Assembly (NCBI GenBank): GCA_022865555.1
Contig: JALHTD010000029.1
Coordinates: forward strand, 1-17,709
Source: Thermoanaerobaculaceae bacterium
GTDB taxonomy: Bacteria; Acidobacteriota; Thermoanaerobaculia; Thermoanaerobaculales; Thermoanaerobaculaceae
DNA length: 17,709 nt
Direction of reading: 5' to 3'
This document shows, in pieces, positions 8,452-14,909 of the stretch; position 1 is the stretch's first letter, and each line of letters begins with the position of its first letter. A program made the position numbers and the translations under genes. The notes beneath the pieces were generated by a model that was not told where the DNA came from, ran no database searches, and worked only from the letters and a program-made list of their open reading frames with translations.

Positions 8452-11109
8452 ATGCCGACCGTCACCTTCACGCTCAACGACCGGGAGACGACCGCGCGCT
8501 ACGAGGAGGGGATGCACTTCCTCGAGGTGCTGCGCGAAGAGTGCGGTATCACCTCACCCAAGGATGGATGCTCCCCCCAGGGAACGTGCGGCTGCTGCAC
8601 GGTGCTGGTGGACGGACGTCCGGCCCTCGCGTGCCTGAAGAAGCCCCAGGAGATGGCCGGCCGCGAGGTCGTCACCCTGGAGGGGATCCCGGACGCCCAG
8701 CGCGAGGTGCTCGCACGCGCCTTCGTGCAGGAGGGTGCGGTGCAGTGCGGGTACTGCACGCCCGGGATCATGGTGCGCGCTTTCTCGCTTTTGGAGCGGA
8801 GCAAGACCTCCGATCGTGAGTCAGTGGCCGGCGCTCTTTCCGGCCACCTCTGCCGCTGCACCGGCTACCAGCGCATCTTCGATGCCATCCGCACCGCCGG
8901 GGAGGCGTGGGCGAACGGCGGCACGTTTGCGGGGGATGCACCACGTCGCGCGGACTTCTTCGGCGAGCGCCACGGTCTCCGCCGGACGTCGGTTGGGAAC
9001 ACCCACGGTGTCGGCGCCTCCGCGCTACGCTATCAAGGTCTCGATCAGACGCTCGGCAAGAAACCGTACGTGGTGGACCTGCGGGAGCCCGCAATGCTGC
9101 ACGGGGCGGTCGTGCTCGCGGCAAACCCGCGCGCCCGCGTGCTGGCGATCGACACCGGTCCGGCCCTCGCGATGCCGGGCGCGTTGCGTGTTCTCACCGC
9201 AGCCGACGTACCGGGTGACCGGTTCGTGGGACTGATCGTGAGGGACTGGCCCGTGTTCGTCGCGGTGGGGGAGACGACCCGATGTGTCGGAGACGTGCTG
9301 GCGCTGGTGGTCGCGGACACCCAGTTTCACGCCCGGCAGGCGGCACGGGCCGTGGGGGTCGAGTATGAGGTGCTGCAGCCGGTGACATCGCCCGAGGCCG
9401 CACTCGCCCCCGGCGCGCCGGCCATCCACCCGTCCGGAAACCTCCTCGAGGTGACCGCGTTTTCGCGCGGCGACTTGGATGCAGCGCTCATGGCCTCCGC
9501 CCACGTCGTGCACAGGACGTTCGCGACCCAGCGCGTGGAGCACGCCTTCCTGGAACCGGAGGCGTGTCTCGCGGTACCGCAGAGGGATGGCCTGAAGGTG
9601 TTTTCGCAGGGTCAGGGCGTGCACGACGATCAGCTCCAGATCGCAGCGGTGCTCGGCGTGCCGCGGGAAAACGTCGACGTGGAGCTCGTTTCCAACGGGG
9701 GCGCGTTCGGCGGCAAGGAGGACCTCTCGATTCAGGCGCAGACCGCGCTCGCCGCGTACCTGCTCGGGAAACCGGTCCGCACGGTGCTGACCCGCGAGCA
9801 GTCGATCCTCCTGCACCCCAAGCGGCACCCCCTCACAATGGACTACACCGTCGGCTGCGACGGCGACGGTCGCCGCACGGCGGTGCGCGCCCGCATCGTG
9901 GGCGACACCGGGGCGTACGCCTCGGTGGGAATGAAAGTGCTGGAGCGCGCGGCCGGGCACTCCTGCGGACCGTACCGTGTGGCCAACGTGGACGTGGAAG
10001 CCAAGACCGTCTACACCAACAACCCGCCCTCCGGCGCGATGCGCGGCTTCGGCGTGCCGCAAACCGCGTTCGCCATCGAGTCCTGCCTCAACATCCTCGC
10101 GGAGAAGGTCGGCCTCGACGGCTACGAGATCCGTGAGCGCAACGTGCTGGCGCCCGGCGACCGCTTCGCCACCGGGCAGATCATGACCTCTTCGTGCGGC
10201 ATCCGGCAGACCCTCGAGGCCGTACGCGAGGTCTACAAGAAGAACACGCGGCGCGCCGGGATCGCTTGCGGGATCAAGAACACCGGAATCGGCAACGGGA
10301 TGGCCGACATCGGCCGGGTGCTAATCCGCGTGCTCGCCGGGGGGCGGCTCGAGGTGCTCACCGGGTACACCGAAATGGGGCAGGGTCTGTTCACGGTCCT
10401 GCGGCAGGTGGTCTCGCAGGAGACCGGGGTCGAGCCGGCGCTCATGCACGTGAGCGCGCGCTCGGACCTCGCGGTGCTCTCGGGGATGACGACCGCGTCC
10501 CGCGCAACCGCGCTGGCCACCATGGCGGGGAAGCGCGCCGCAGAGAAGCTCGCCGCCGACCTTGCGACGGCGGATCTCGAGTCGCTCGAGGGGCGCGAGT
10601 ACCACGGCGAGGATGTCTGCGACTTCACGGTGCCCCCCGGGACGGCGGTGGACAATCCCATAACGCACATGACATTCGGATATGCGACCCAGGTCGTGAT
10701 CCTGGACGAGCGCGGGCGAATCGCGAAGGTGGTGGCGGCCCACGACGTGGGGCGCGCGATCAACCCGCTCGGCTGTGCCCAGCAAATCGAGGGCGCGGTT
10801 CACATGGGGCTCGGCTATGCGCTCTCGGAGGAGTTGCCCTGCACCGAGGGGCGCCCCGACTCCACGCTGCTGCGCGACCTCGGCATCCTCAAGGCAGCCG
10901 ACATGCCCGAGGTGGAGGTGATCCTCGTGGAGGTGCCGGACCCCGTCGGGGGCTACGGGGCGAAGGGCGTGGGCGAGATCGGCCTGGTGCCGACCGCGGC
11001 TGCTGTGGCCGGGGCGCTGGCCGCCTTCGACGGCGTGCACCGCACGGCGCTCCCGATGAGGGACGCCCCTGCCGCACCCGCACGGCGGCTGGCGACCGGG
11101 TCGCGCTAG
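8452..11109 (+). CDS. Single-chain [2Fe-2S]/molybdopterin hydroxylase, xanthine dehydrogenase family
   Basis: An 885-residue fusion of an Fe-S domain and a molybdopterin domain, with no FAD domain. Cys40, Cys46, Cys48/Cys49 and Cys61 form the plant-ferredoxin-type cluster site; Cys99, Cys102, Cys134 and Cys136 (CGYC, CRC) form the second. The catalytic part shows GGAFGGKE (416-423), GAMRGFGVPQ (528-537), a TEMGQG motif, and GAKGVGE with the catalytic base Glu842. Such enzymes hydroxylate purines, other N-heterocycles or aldehydes using water and a Mo-OH group. The architecture and segments such as KNTGIGNGMADIGRV and MTTASRAT recall the family annotated as selenium-dependent xanthine dehydrogenase; this is from memory. 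Without FAD, electrons must leave to a ferredoxin or another partner. It follows the ECF genes by 63 bp. XdhC and MocA needed for its cofactor are encoded on the opposite strand nearby. Confidence 0.9.
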   Translation: MPTVTFTLNDRETTARYEEGMHFLEVLREECGITSPKDGCSPQGTCGCCTVLVDGRPALACLKKPQEMAGREVVTLEGIPDAQREVLARAFVQEGAVQCGYCTPGIMVRAFSLLERSKTSDRESVAGALSGHLCRCTGYQRIFDAIRTAGEAWANGGTFAGDAPRRADFFGERHGLRRTSVGNTHGVGASALRYQGLDQTLGKKPYVVDLREPAMLHGAVVLAANPRARVLAIDTGPALAMPGALRVLTAADVPGDRFVGLIVRDWPVFVAVGETTRCVGDVLALVVADTQFHARQAARAVGVEYEVLQPVTSPEAALAPGAPAIHPSGNLLEVTAFSRGDLDAALMASAHVVHRTFATQRVEHAFLEPEACLAVPQRDGLKVFSQGQGVHDDQLQIAAVLGVPRENVDVELVSNGGAFGGKEDLSIQAQTALAAYLLGKPVRTVLTREQSILLHPKRHPLTMDYTVGCDGDGRRTAVRARIVGDTGAYASVGMKVLERAAGHSCGPYRVANVDVEAKTVYTNNPPSGAMRGFGVPQTAFAIESCLNILAEKVGLDGYEIRERNVLAPGDRFATGQIMTSSCGIRQTLEAVREVYKKNTRRAGIACGIKNTGIGNGMADIGRVLIRVLAGGRLEVLTGYTEMGQGLFTVLRQVVSQETGVEPALMHVSARSDLAVLSGMTTASRATALATMAGKRAAEKLAADLATADLESLEGREYHGEDVCDFTVPPGTAVDNPITHMTFGYATQVVILDERGRIAKVVAAHDVGRAINPLGCAQQIEGAVHMGLGYALSEELPCTEGRPDSTLLRDLGILKAADMPEVEVILVEVPDPVGGYGAKGVGEIGLVPTAAAVAGALAAFDGVHRTALPMRDAPAAPARRLATGSR

Positions 11110-11175
11110 AAGACCAACTCTGCGCTCCCCCAAACTCCGCGTTTGACGGGACGTACTACACTCTGTGACGAGACC

Positions 11176-11200
11176 GGGCCCGCTTCGGCGGGTCCCGTTT
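11176..11200 (+). terminator. Hairpin between Mo-hydroxylase and DUF362 genes
   Basis: GGGCCCGC (11176-11183) pairs with GCGGGTCC (11188-11195) around a TTCG tetraloop, giving 8 bp with one G-T wobble. It is followed by CGTTTCG, so the T-run is short. It lies in the 110-bp gap between the hydroxylase stop and the DUF362 gene. A weak terminator or an attenuating or processing hairpin fits. TTGACG at 11143-11148 upstream has no -10 at proper spacing. Confidence 0.5.
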
Positions 11201-11219
11201 CGATATCGGGGGAGGCCGC

Positions 11220-12203
11220 ATGGGCGGACGCGAAGAAGGGCTGACCAGGCGGGGGCTTTTCACCGGGATCATCGGCGGGGCCGCGGCAGCGGCGTTCGGG
11301 AAGCGGCTCGCGTTTGCGGGCACGGACAAGGCCCGTGTCGTGAGGGTCGAGTCCGACAAGATCTGGAAAGGCGACACCCGCGACCCGCAGGTGGTCGCCC
11401 TCATGGTCACGAAGGGCATCATGACGTTCACCGGTGAGGCCACGCCCGAGGCTGCCTGGCGTTATTTCTTCAAGCCGGGCACCCGGGTCGGCCTGAAGAT
11501 CAACCTGTTGGGCCGGCCCCTGGTGTACACGGCCCCCGAGATGACCGACGCGGTGGCCGCCGGCGTTGTCCTGGCCGGCGTCAAGCCTGAGGAGGTGATC
11601 GTCTGGGACCGTTGGAAGGACCACTTCGGCCCCACGCGGTACAGGTTCGGGCGGGGTGCGCTCGGCCAGAGCATCGAGCACGGCGGCAGCTACGACAGGG
11701 CCCGCGCGCTGCGGGCCTCCGGCGGGCTCTGCCCCATCGACACGATCTCGGTGGACCGCACCGACGTCACGGTGAACCTCCCGGTGCTCAAGGATCACAG
11801 CGGGTCAGGGGTGACGCTGGCGCTCAAGAACATCGCCTTCGGCTGCTACGACCACCACGGCAGCGCACACGACGACGGCTGCGACCCGTTCATCGCCGAA
11901 GCGTGCGAGCACTACGTCGCCCACACCAGGGTGCCGCTGATCGTGATGGACGCCACCGAGGCCTGTTTCGACGGTGGCCCTCGCCCCTCGGACCGCTCCC
12001 GGCTCTGGCGCGAGAACGCGATCTACGTGGCCACCGACCCGGTGGCGCTGGACACGGTGTGCCGCAAGGTCATCATGGCCAAGCGTGCCGAGAAGGGCCT
12101 CCCCGACAAGACCCGGCAGAGCCGCCACATCGAGACCGCCACGCGCAAGGGCCTCGGCATCTCCGATCCCGGGCGGATCGAGCTGGTGACCGTAAGGGTC
12201 TGA
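11220..12203 (+). CDS. Tat-type DUF362 domain protein
   Basis: A 327-residue protein. The N-terminus LTRRGLFTG (R10, R11) followed by the hydrophobic run IIGGAAAAAF and a possible AFA-G cleavage site near 33 looks like a twin-arginine signal, so export in folded form is likely. The body has the DUF362 pattern: KPGTRVGLKINLLG (85-98), VIVWD (126-130), NLPVLKDH and TLALKN (186-204), a LIVMDATEACFDGGP segment, and ATDPVALD (271-278). DUF362 has no settled function; many members carry ferredoxin domains, but this one has none. The strong GGGGGAGG (11208-11215), 4 bases before the ATG, fixes the start. It sits between the Mo-hydroxylase and DUF6526 genes. A role with the hydroxylase is suggested only by position. 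Confidence 0.85.
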   Translation: MGGREEGLTRRGLFTGIIGGAAAAAFGKRLAFAGTDKARVVRVESDKIWKGDTRDPQVVALMVTKGIMTFTGEATPEAAWRYFFKPGTRVGLKINLLGRPLVYTAPEMTDAVAAGVVLAGVKPEEVIVWDRWKDHFGPTRYRFGRGALGQSIEHGGSYDRARALRASGGLCPIDTISVDRTDVTVNLPVLKDHSGSGVTLALKNIAFGCYDHHGSAHDDGCDPFIAEACEHYVAHTRVPLIVMDATEACFDGGPRPSDRSRLWRENAIYVATDPVALDTVCRKVIMAKRAEKGLPDKTRQSRHIETATRKGLGISDPGRIELVTVRV

Positions 12204-12250
12204 GCGGGCCGCCGGGCGGTGTACTCTCTCCAGCGAAGGAGAACACACCG

Positions 12251-12691
12251 ATGGCGAAGAACACGGTTCAGACCTTCGAGAACCACACGCGGTACGTCCC
12301 GCTCTACCACTTCGTACTGTTCGGGATCCTGATGATCAACCTGGTGTGGTCGGTCGTCAGGATCATCCGCCACCATTCGGTGGACGCCGCGGTGGCGCTG
12401 CTGATCGCGTTCGGGCTCCTGATTCTGTTCTTCTACGCCAGACAGTTCGCCCTCACGATGCAGGACCGCCTGATCCGCCTCGAGATGCGCCTGCGGCTGG
12501 CGAAGGTCCTGCCCGCAGACCTTGCGCAGCGTATCGGCGAGCTCACGGTGAGCCAACTGATTGGCCTGCGGTTCGCGAGCAATGAGGAGCTTCCCGAACT
12601 CGTGCGCAAGGTGCTCGCCGAGGGGATCAGCGACCGCACCGCAATCAAGAGGATGGTGCGCACCTGGCAGGGTGACTACCTGCGGGTATAG
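12251..12691 (+). CDS. DUF6526-family small membrane protein
   Basis: A 146-residue protein with the N-terminal motif QTFENHTRYVPLYHFVL followed by two membrane helices (about 18-38 and 44-62). A basic cytoplasmic tail follows with an amphipathic segment (RLIRLEMRLRLAKVLP) and the conserved-looking LIGLRFASNEELPELV. I recognise this as the pattern of DUF6526 proteins, whose function is unknown. AAGGAG (12236-12241), 9 bases before the ATG at 12251, sets the start; the frame is open much further upstream, but that part overlaps the DUF362 gene and is not coding. A -10-like TACTCT (12222-12227) lacks a -35. It ends 30 bp before the convergent Fe-S protein gene, with no clear terminator in the 12692-12721 gap. 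Confidence 0.8.
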   Translation: MAKNTVQTFENHTRYVPLYHFVLFGILMINLVWSVVRIIRHHSVDAAVALLIAFGLLILFFYARQFALTMQDRLIRLEMRLRLAKVLPADLAQRIGELTVSQLIGLRFASNEELPELVRKVLAEGISDRTAIKRMVRTWQGDYLRV

Positions 12692-12721
12692 GCGGCAGCA
12701 GCATCGCCACGCGTACCGCCG

Positions 12722-13492
12722 CTACGGCTTGGCCTCCTGCTGCGGCACGTGGCACCCGGCGGGCTCATGGCAGCCTGCGAGTACGTTTCCCTGGATGCCG
12801 ACTACGAGCGAGCGCACGGGGACCTTCCGCGCGGCTCGCGCTGCGGCGGCCTGGGCGAGCCGCAGGAGGCCCCCGCAGCACGGCACCTCCATCACCATCA
12901 CGGTGAGGGAGGCGATCCCGGCGCCATCAATGAGGGCGACCAGCTTCTCCAGGTAGATCTCCTGGTGGGCGTCCAGCTTGGGGCAGGCGATGGCGAGGGA
13001 GCGTCCGGCCAGGTGGTCGCGATGAAAGTCGCCAACCGCGTAGGCCACGCAGTCGGCGGCGAGCAGCACGTCGGCGCCGCGGAAGTACGGCGCAGCCGGC
13101 GAGACCAGGTGGAGCTGCACAGGCCACTGGCGTAGCGTCGAGGGGCGTGGGGCGTCGCCGCCGGCAGGCGTCGGAGCAGGGGCCTCAAAGGCGAGCTCTC
13201 GGGAACCAGGGCAGGCGGCAAGCGCGACTGGAAGAGTCTCGGGCACTGCGGGCCTTGCGAGGTGGCGTGCGACCGCGACCTCGTCGAACGGTCCAGCCTC
13301 GATCCGCTCGATCGTGATTGCGCCCTGCGGGCAGTGCCCGAGGCAGGCACCCAGGCCGTCGCAGAAGCTCTCGCTCACCAGGCGCGCTTTGCCGTCCACC
13401 AGGGCGATGGCGCCCTCGGCGCAGGCGGGGACGCACAGCCCGCAGCCGTCGCACCTCTCTTCGTCGATCCGGATGATCTCCCGAAACGCCAT
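12722..13492 (-). CDS. Ferredoxin-domain (4Fe-4S) protein with Cys-rich C-terminus
   Basis: A 256-residue protein with an N-terminal bacterial dicluster ferredoxin domain. Cluster motif 1 is C14-x2-C17-x2-C20-x3-C24. Motif 2 is C44-x5-C50-x3-C54, where the second Cys of a classical motif is Leu47 in CDGLGAC. The C-terminal 150 residues carry further cysteines (C148, C170, C205-C206 in MEVPCCGGL, C241, C247), suggesting another metal or redox site. Similar proteins occur in anaerobes, in my recollection near hybrid-cluster or electron-transfer genes; the exact role is unknown. The ATG at 13492 is preceded by GGGGGGAG with 7-base spacing, so the in-frame extension to 13519 is not used. It follows mocA on the same strand after 86 bp but has its own putative promoter with a CRP/FNR-type site. 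It could act as electron partner of the FAD-less hydroxylase (inference). Confidence 0.85.
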   Translation of the reverse strand: MAFREIIRIDEERCDGCGLCVPACAEGAIALVDGKARLVSESFCDGLGACLGHCPQGAITIERIEAGPFDEVAVARHLARPAVPETLPVALAACPGSRELAFEAPAPTPAGGDAPRPSTLRQWPVQLHLVSPAAPYFRGADVLLAADCVAYAVGDFHRDHLAGRSLAIACPKLDAHQEIYLEKLVALIDGAGIASLTVMVMEVPCCGGLLRLAQAAAARAARKVPVRSLVVGIQGNVLAGCHEPAGCHVPQQEAKP

Positions 13493-13523
13493 CGCCGGTC
13501 TCCCCCCCAAGCCACCCACGGTA

Positions 13524-13566
13524 AGGCTAGTGGCCCGCGACGATGGGTACCTTGACCGCGGTCAAG
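13524..13566 (-). promoter_or_regulatory. CRP/FNR (HcpR-like) palindrome and promoter of the Fe-S protein gene
   Basis: CTTGACCGCGGTCAAG (13551-13566) is a perfect 16-bp palindrome with the geometry TTGAC-N4-GTCAA, the half-site and spacing used by CRP/FNR-family regulators. The TTGACC..GGTCAA form recalls the HcpR site of anaerobes (from memory). On the minus strand a -10-like TAGCCT (13529 down to 13524) lies downstream. A start point near 13517 would place the palindrome centre at about -41.5, the classic class II activator position. The leader would be about 25 nt, with the ribosome site in place. The box lies just after the mocA stop codon. Confidence 0.55.
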
Positions 13567-13578
13567 CCGGGGGAGGTG

Positions 13579-14160
13579 CTAGCGGTCGAGCCGTGCCACG
13601 GCCGCGGCGAGCGCCTCCGGGGTGTTGCAGTTGGCGGTGACGCCCGGGTCGTCCACGGCCACATCCACCGTGCCCACCGCACGCAGCACCTCGCGCAGCG
13701 TTGGCCCGGCGAGCTCGCCGGTGACGATCCTCTCGGCGACGCGGCGCGAGAGCATCACGGGGTGGCCGTGCTTGCCCTGGTGCGAGGGGAGCGCGGCCTC
13801 GGCTTCGGTCCCCGCCAGAGCCCGGACGGTGTCGGAGGCGACGAGGGGGTGGTCGACCGGCAGCACCACCACCGCATCCCAGGCCTGGTCGGCAAGCAGG
13901 TGCTGCAAACCCAGCTTCAGGGAGTCGAACATGGCGAGCCCAGATGCGGGCAGGGGCAACCCCTCGAGGTGGGGCGCCTGCAGCGACGGCGCCCCGGCCG
14001 GGAGCGTCGCGAGAAGTGGTTTGGCACCCGCGCTTGCGAGCAACTCCGCGCAGGCGGCGAGGAAGGTGCGTCCGTCGGGAAGGCGGGCGAACGCCTTGGG
14101 ACCCCCGTAGCGCTCCCCCGTGCCACCGGCGAGGATCAGGCCCGCGAAGCGCGCCGCCAT
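13579..14160 (-). CDS. mocA: MocA-like molybdenum cofactor nucleotidyltransferase
   Basis: A 193-residue member of the MobA/MocA nucleotidyltransferase family. It would attach a nucleotide (CMP in MocA, which serves xanthine-oxidase-family enzymes) to molybdopterin in the cytoplasm. Seen: the N-terminal nucleotide loop LILAGGTGERYGGPKA (8-23), the metal-binding VVLPVDHPLV (D103), KHGHPVML (130-137, matching the family's GHP motif), and the closing VTANCNTPEAL, where the family usually has a D-x-D/N-TP-E segment. CTP specificity is inferred from its neighbours, not read from residues. Its start overlaps the end of xdhC by 25 bp, the usual sign of coupled translation. No separate FNR-like or -10 signal is seen before it. 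Confidence 0.82.
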   Translation of the reverse strand: MAARFAGLILAGGTGERYGGPKAFARLPDGRTFLAACAELLASAGAKPLLATLPAGAPSLQAPHLEGLPLPASGLAMFDSLKLGLQHLLADQAWDAVVVLPVDHPLVASDTVRALAGTEAEAALPSHQGKHGHPVMLSRRVAERIVTGELAGPTLREVLRAVGTVDVAVDDPGVTANCNTPEALAAAVARLDR

Positions 14161-14909
14161 CCCTCGGGGACCTCGCCGGTGCGGTCGAGCCGGATCAGCT
14201 CCGCCACGATGGAGACCGCGATCTCCTCGGGGGTGACCGCGCCGAGGTCGAGCCCCACGGGGCAGCGCAGCGTGTGCACGCGGTCGGGAGGAACGCCAGC
14301 GGCGGCCGCAGAGTGCCGGATCGCCGCCGCCTTGGTGCGCGAGCCCACGACGCCCACCCCGGCGAACGGACGTGCGAGAGCGGCGACGGCCCAGGAGGCG
14401 TCGGCATCGGCATCACCGGTGGCCACGACCACCTGGGTCACCTCGGGATGCTCGAACCCCTCGAGCATGCCCGGCTCGGCCCCAGCGATCGCCTCGATGC
14501 CGGGCAGATCCCGGAGCCGCTCGGCGACGGTGGAAGAGGCCACCGTGACCTGGTAGCCGGCGCGGGCCCCCGTGGCGGCCAGGGCCGCGCCCACGTGGCC
14601 GGCGCCGATGATCAGCAGCCTGCGGTGGGGTCCGAACTTCTCCAGCATCACGGTCACGGTGCCTCCGCAGTTGGTTGGCTTCTCAAGGATGCGCGCGTTT
14701 GGGCCTCCGGCGAGCATCGCCCGGGCGGCCGCGAGGACCTCGGCCTCCACTTCGCCGCCACCGACTGTCCCATCCTGGGCGCCGCCGGCGGAGAGCAGCA
14801 TGCGCGCGCCCTGCCGGCGCGGCGCGGAGCCGTGCACCTGCACCACCGTGGCGAGGACGCAAGTCGCGCCCGCGTCAACCGTCTCGATCAACCGTCGCAA
14901 GACGTTCAT
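14136..14909 (-). CDS. xdhC: XdhC/CoxI-family maturation factor
   Basis: A 257-residue protein that binds the molybdenum cofactor, protects it during sulfuration and inserts it into xanthine-dehydrogenase-type enzymes. N-terminal XdhC_CoxI domain: HGSAPRRQGARML (26-38), DGTVGGGEVEAEV (46-58) and NCGGTVTVMLE with Cys81. C-terminal Rossmann domain: LLIIGAGHVGAALA (98-111), ending in the family block CPVGLDLGAVTPEEIAVSI (216-234). I chose the ATG at 14909 because AGGTGG lies 6 bases upstream; the longer frame to 14963 adds 18 residues without homology-like features. It overlaps the end of the molybdopterin-subunit gene by 35 bp and mocA by 25 bp. It probably serves both molybdenum hydroxylases in the window. 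Confidence 0.93.
   Translation of the reverse strand: MNVLRRLIETVDAGATCVLATVVQVHGSAPRRQGARMLLSAGGAQDGTVGGGEVEAEVLAAARAMLAGGPNARILEKPTNCGGTVTVMLEKFGPHRRLLIIGAGHVGAALAATGARAGYQVTVASSTVAERLRDLPGIEAIAGAEPGMLEGFEHPEVTQVVVATGDADADASWAVAALARPFAGVGVVGSRTKAAAIRHSAAAAGVPPDRVHTLRCPVGLDLGAVTPEEIAVSIVAELIRLDRTGEVPEGWRRASRA

Noticed and set aside
6049..8517. An 822-codon open frame on the minus strand
   Set aside because: It covers the ECF genes in antisense, has low-complexity R/P/A/S content, and crosses several well-supported genes.
11143..11162. Promoter from TTGACG and TACACT before the DUF362 gene
   Set aside because: The two boxes are only 8 bp apart, and no -10 lies at 16-18 bp, so the match to a -35 is probably chance.
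12692..12721. Bidirectional terminator between the convergent genes
   Set aside because: Only a GCGGC/GCCGC pair with a loop over 20 bases and no T-run was found; not convincing.
13493..13519. Longer start of the ferredoxin-domain protein at 13519
   Set aside because: The ATG at 13492 has a good ribosome site (GGGGGGAG, 7-base spacing). The extension MGGLGGRPA is encoded by that site itself and by the predicted leader.
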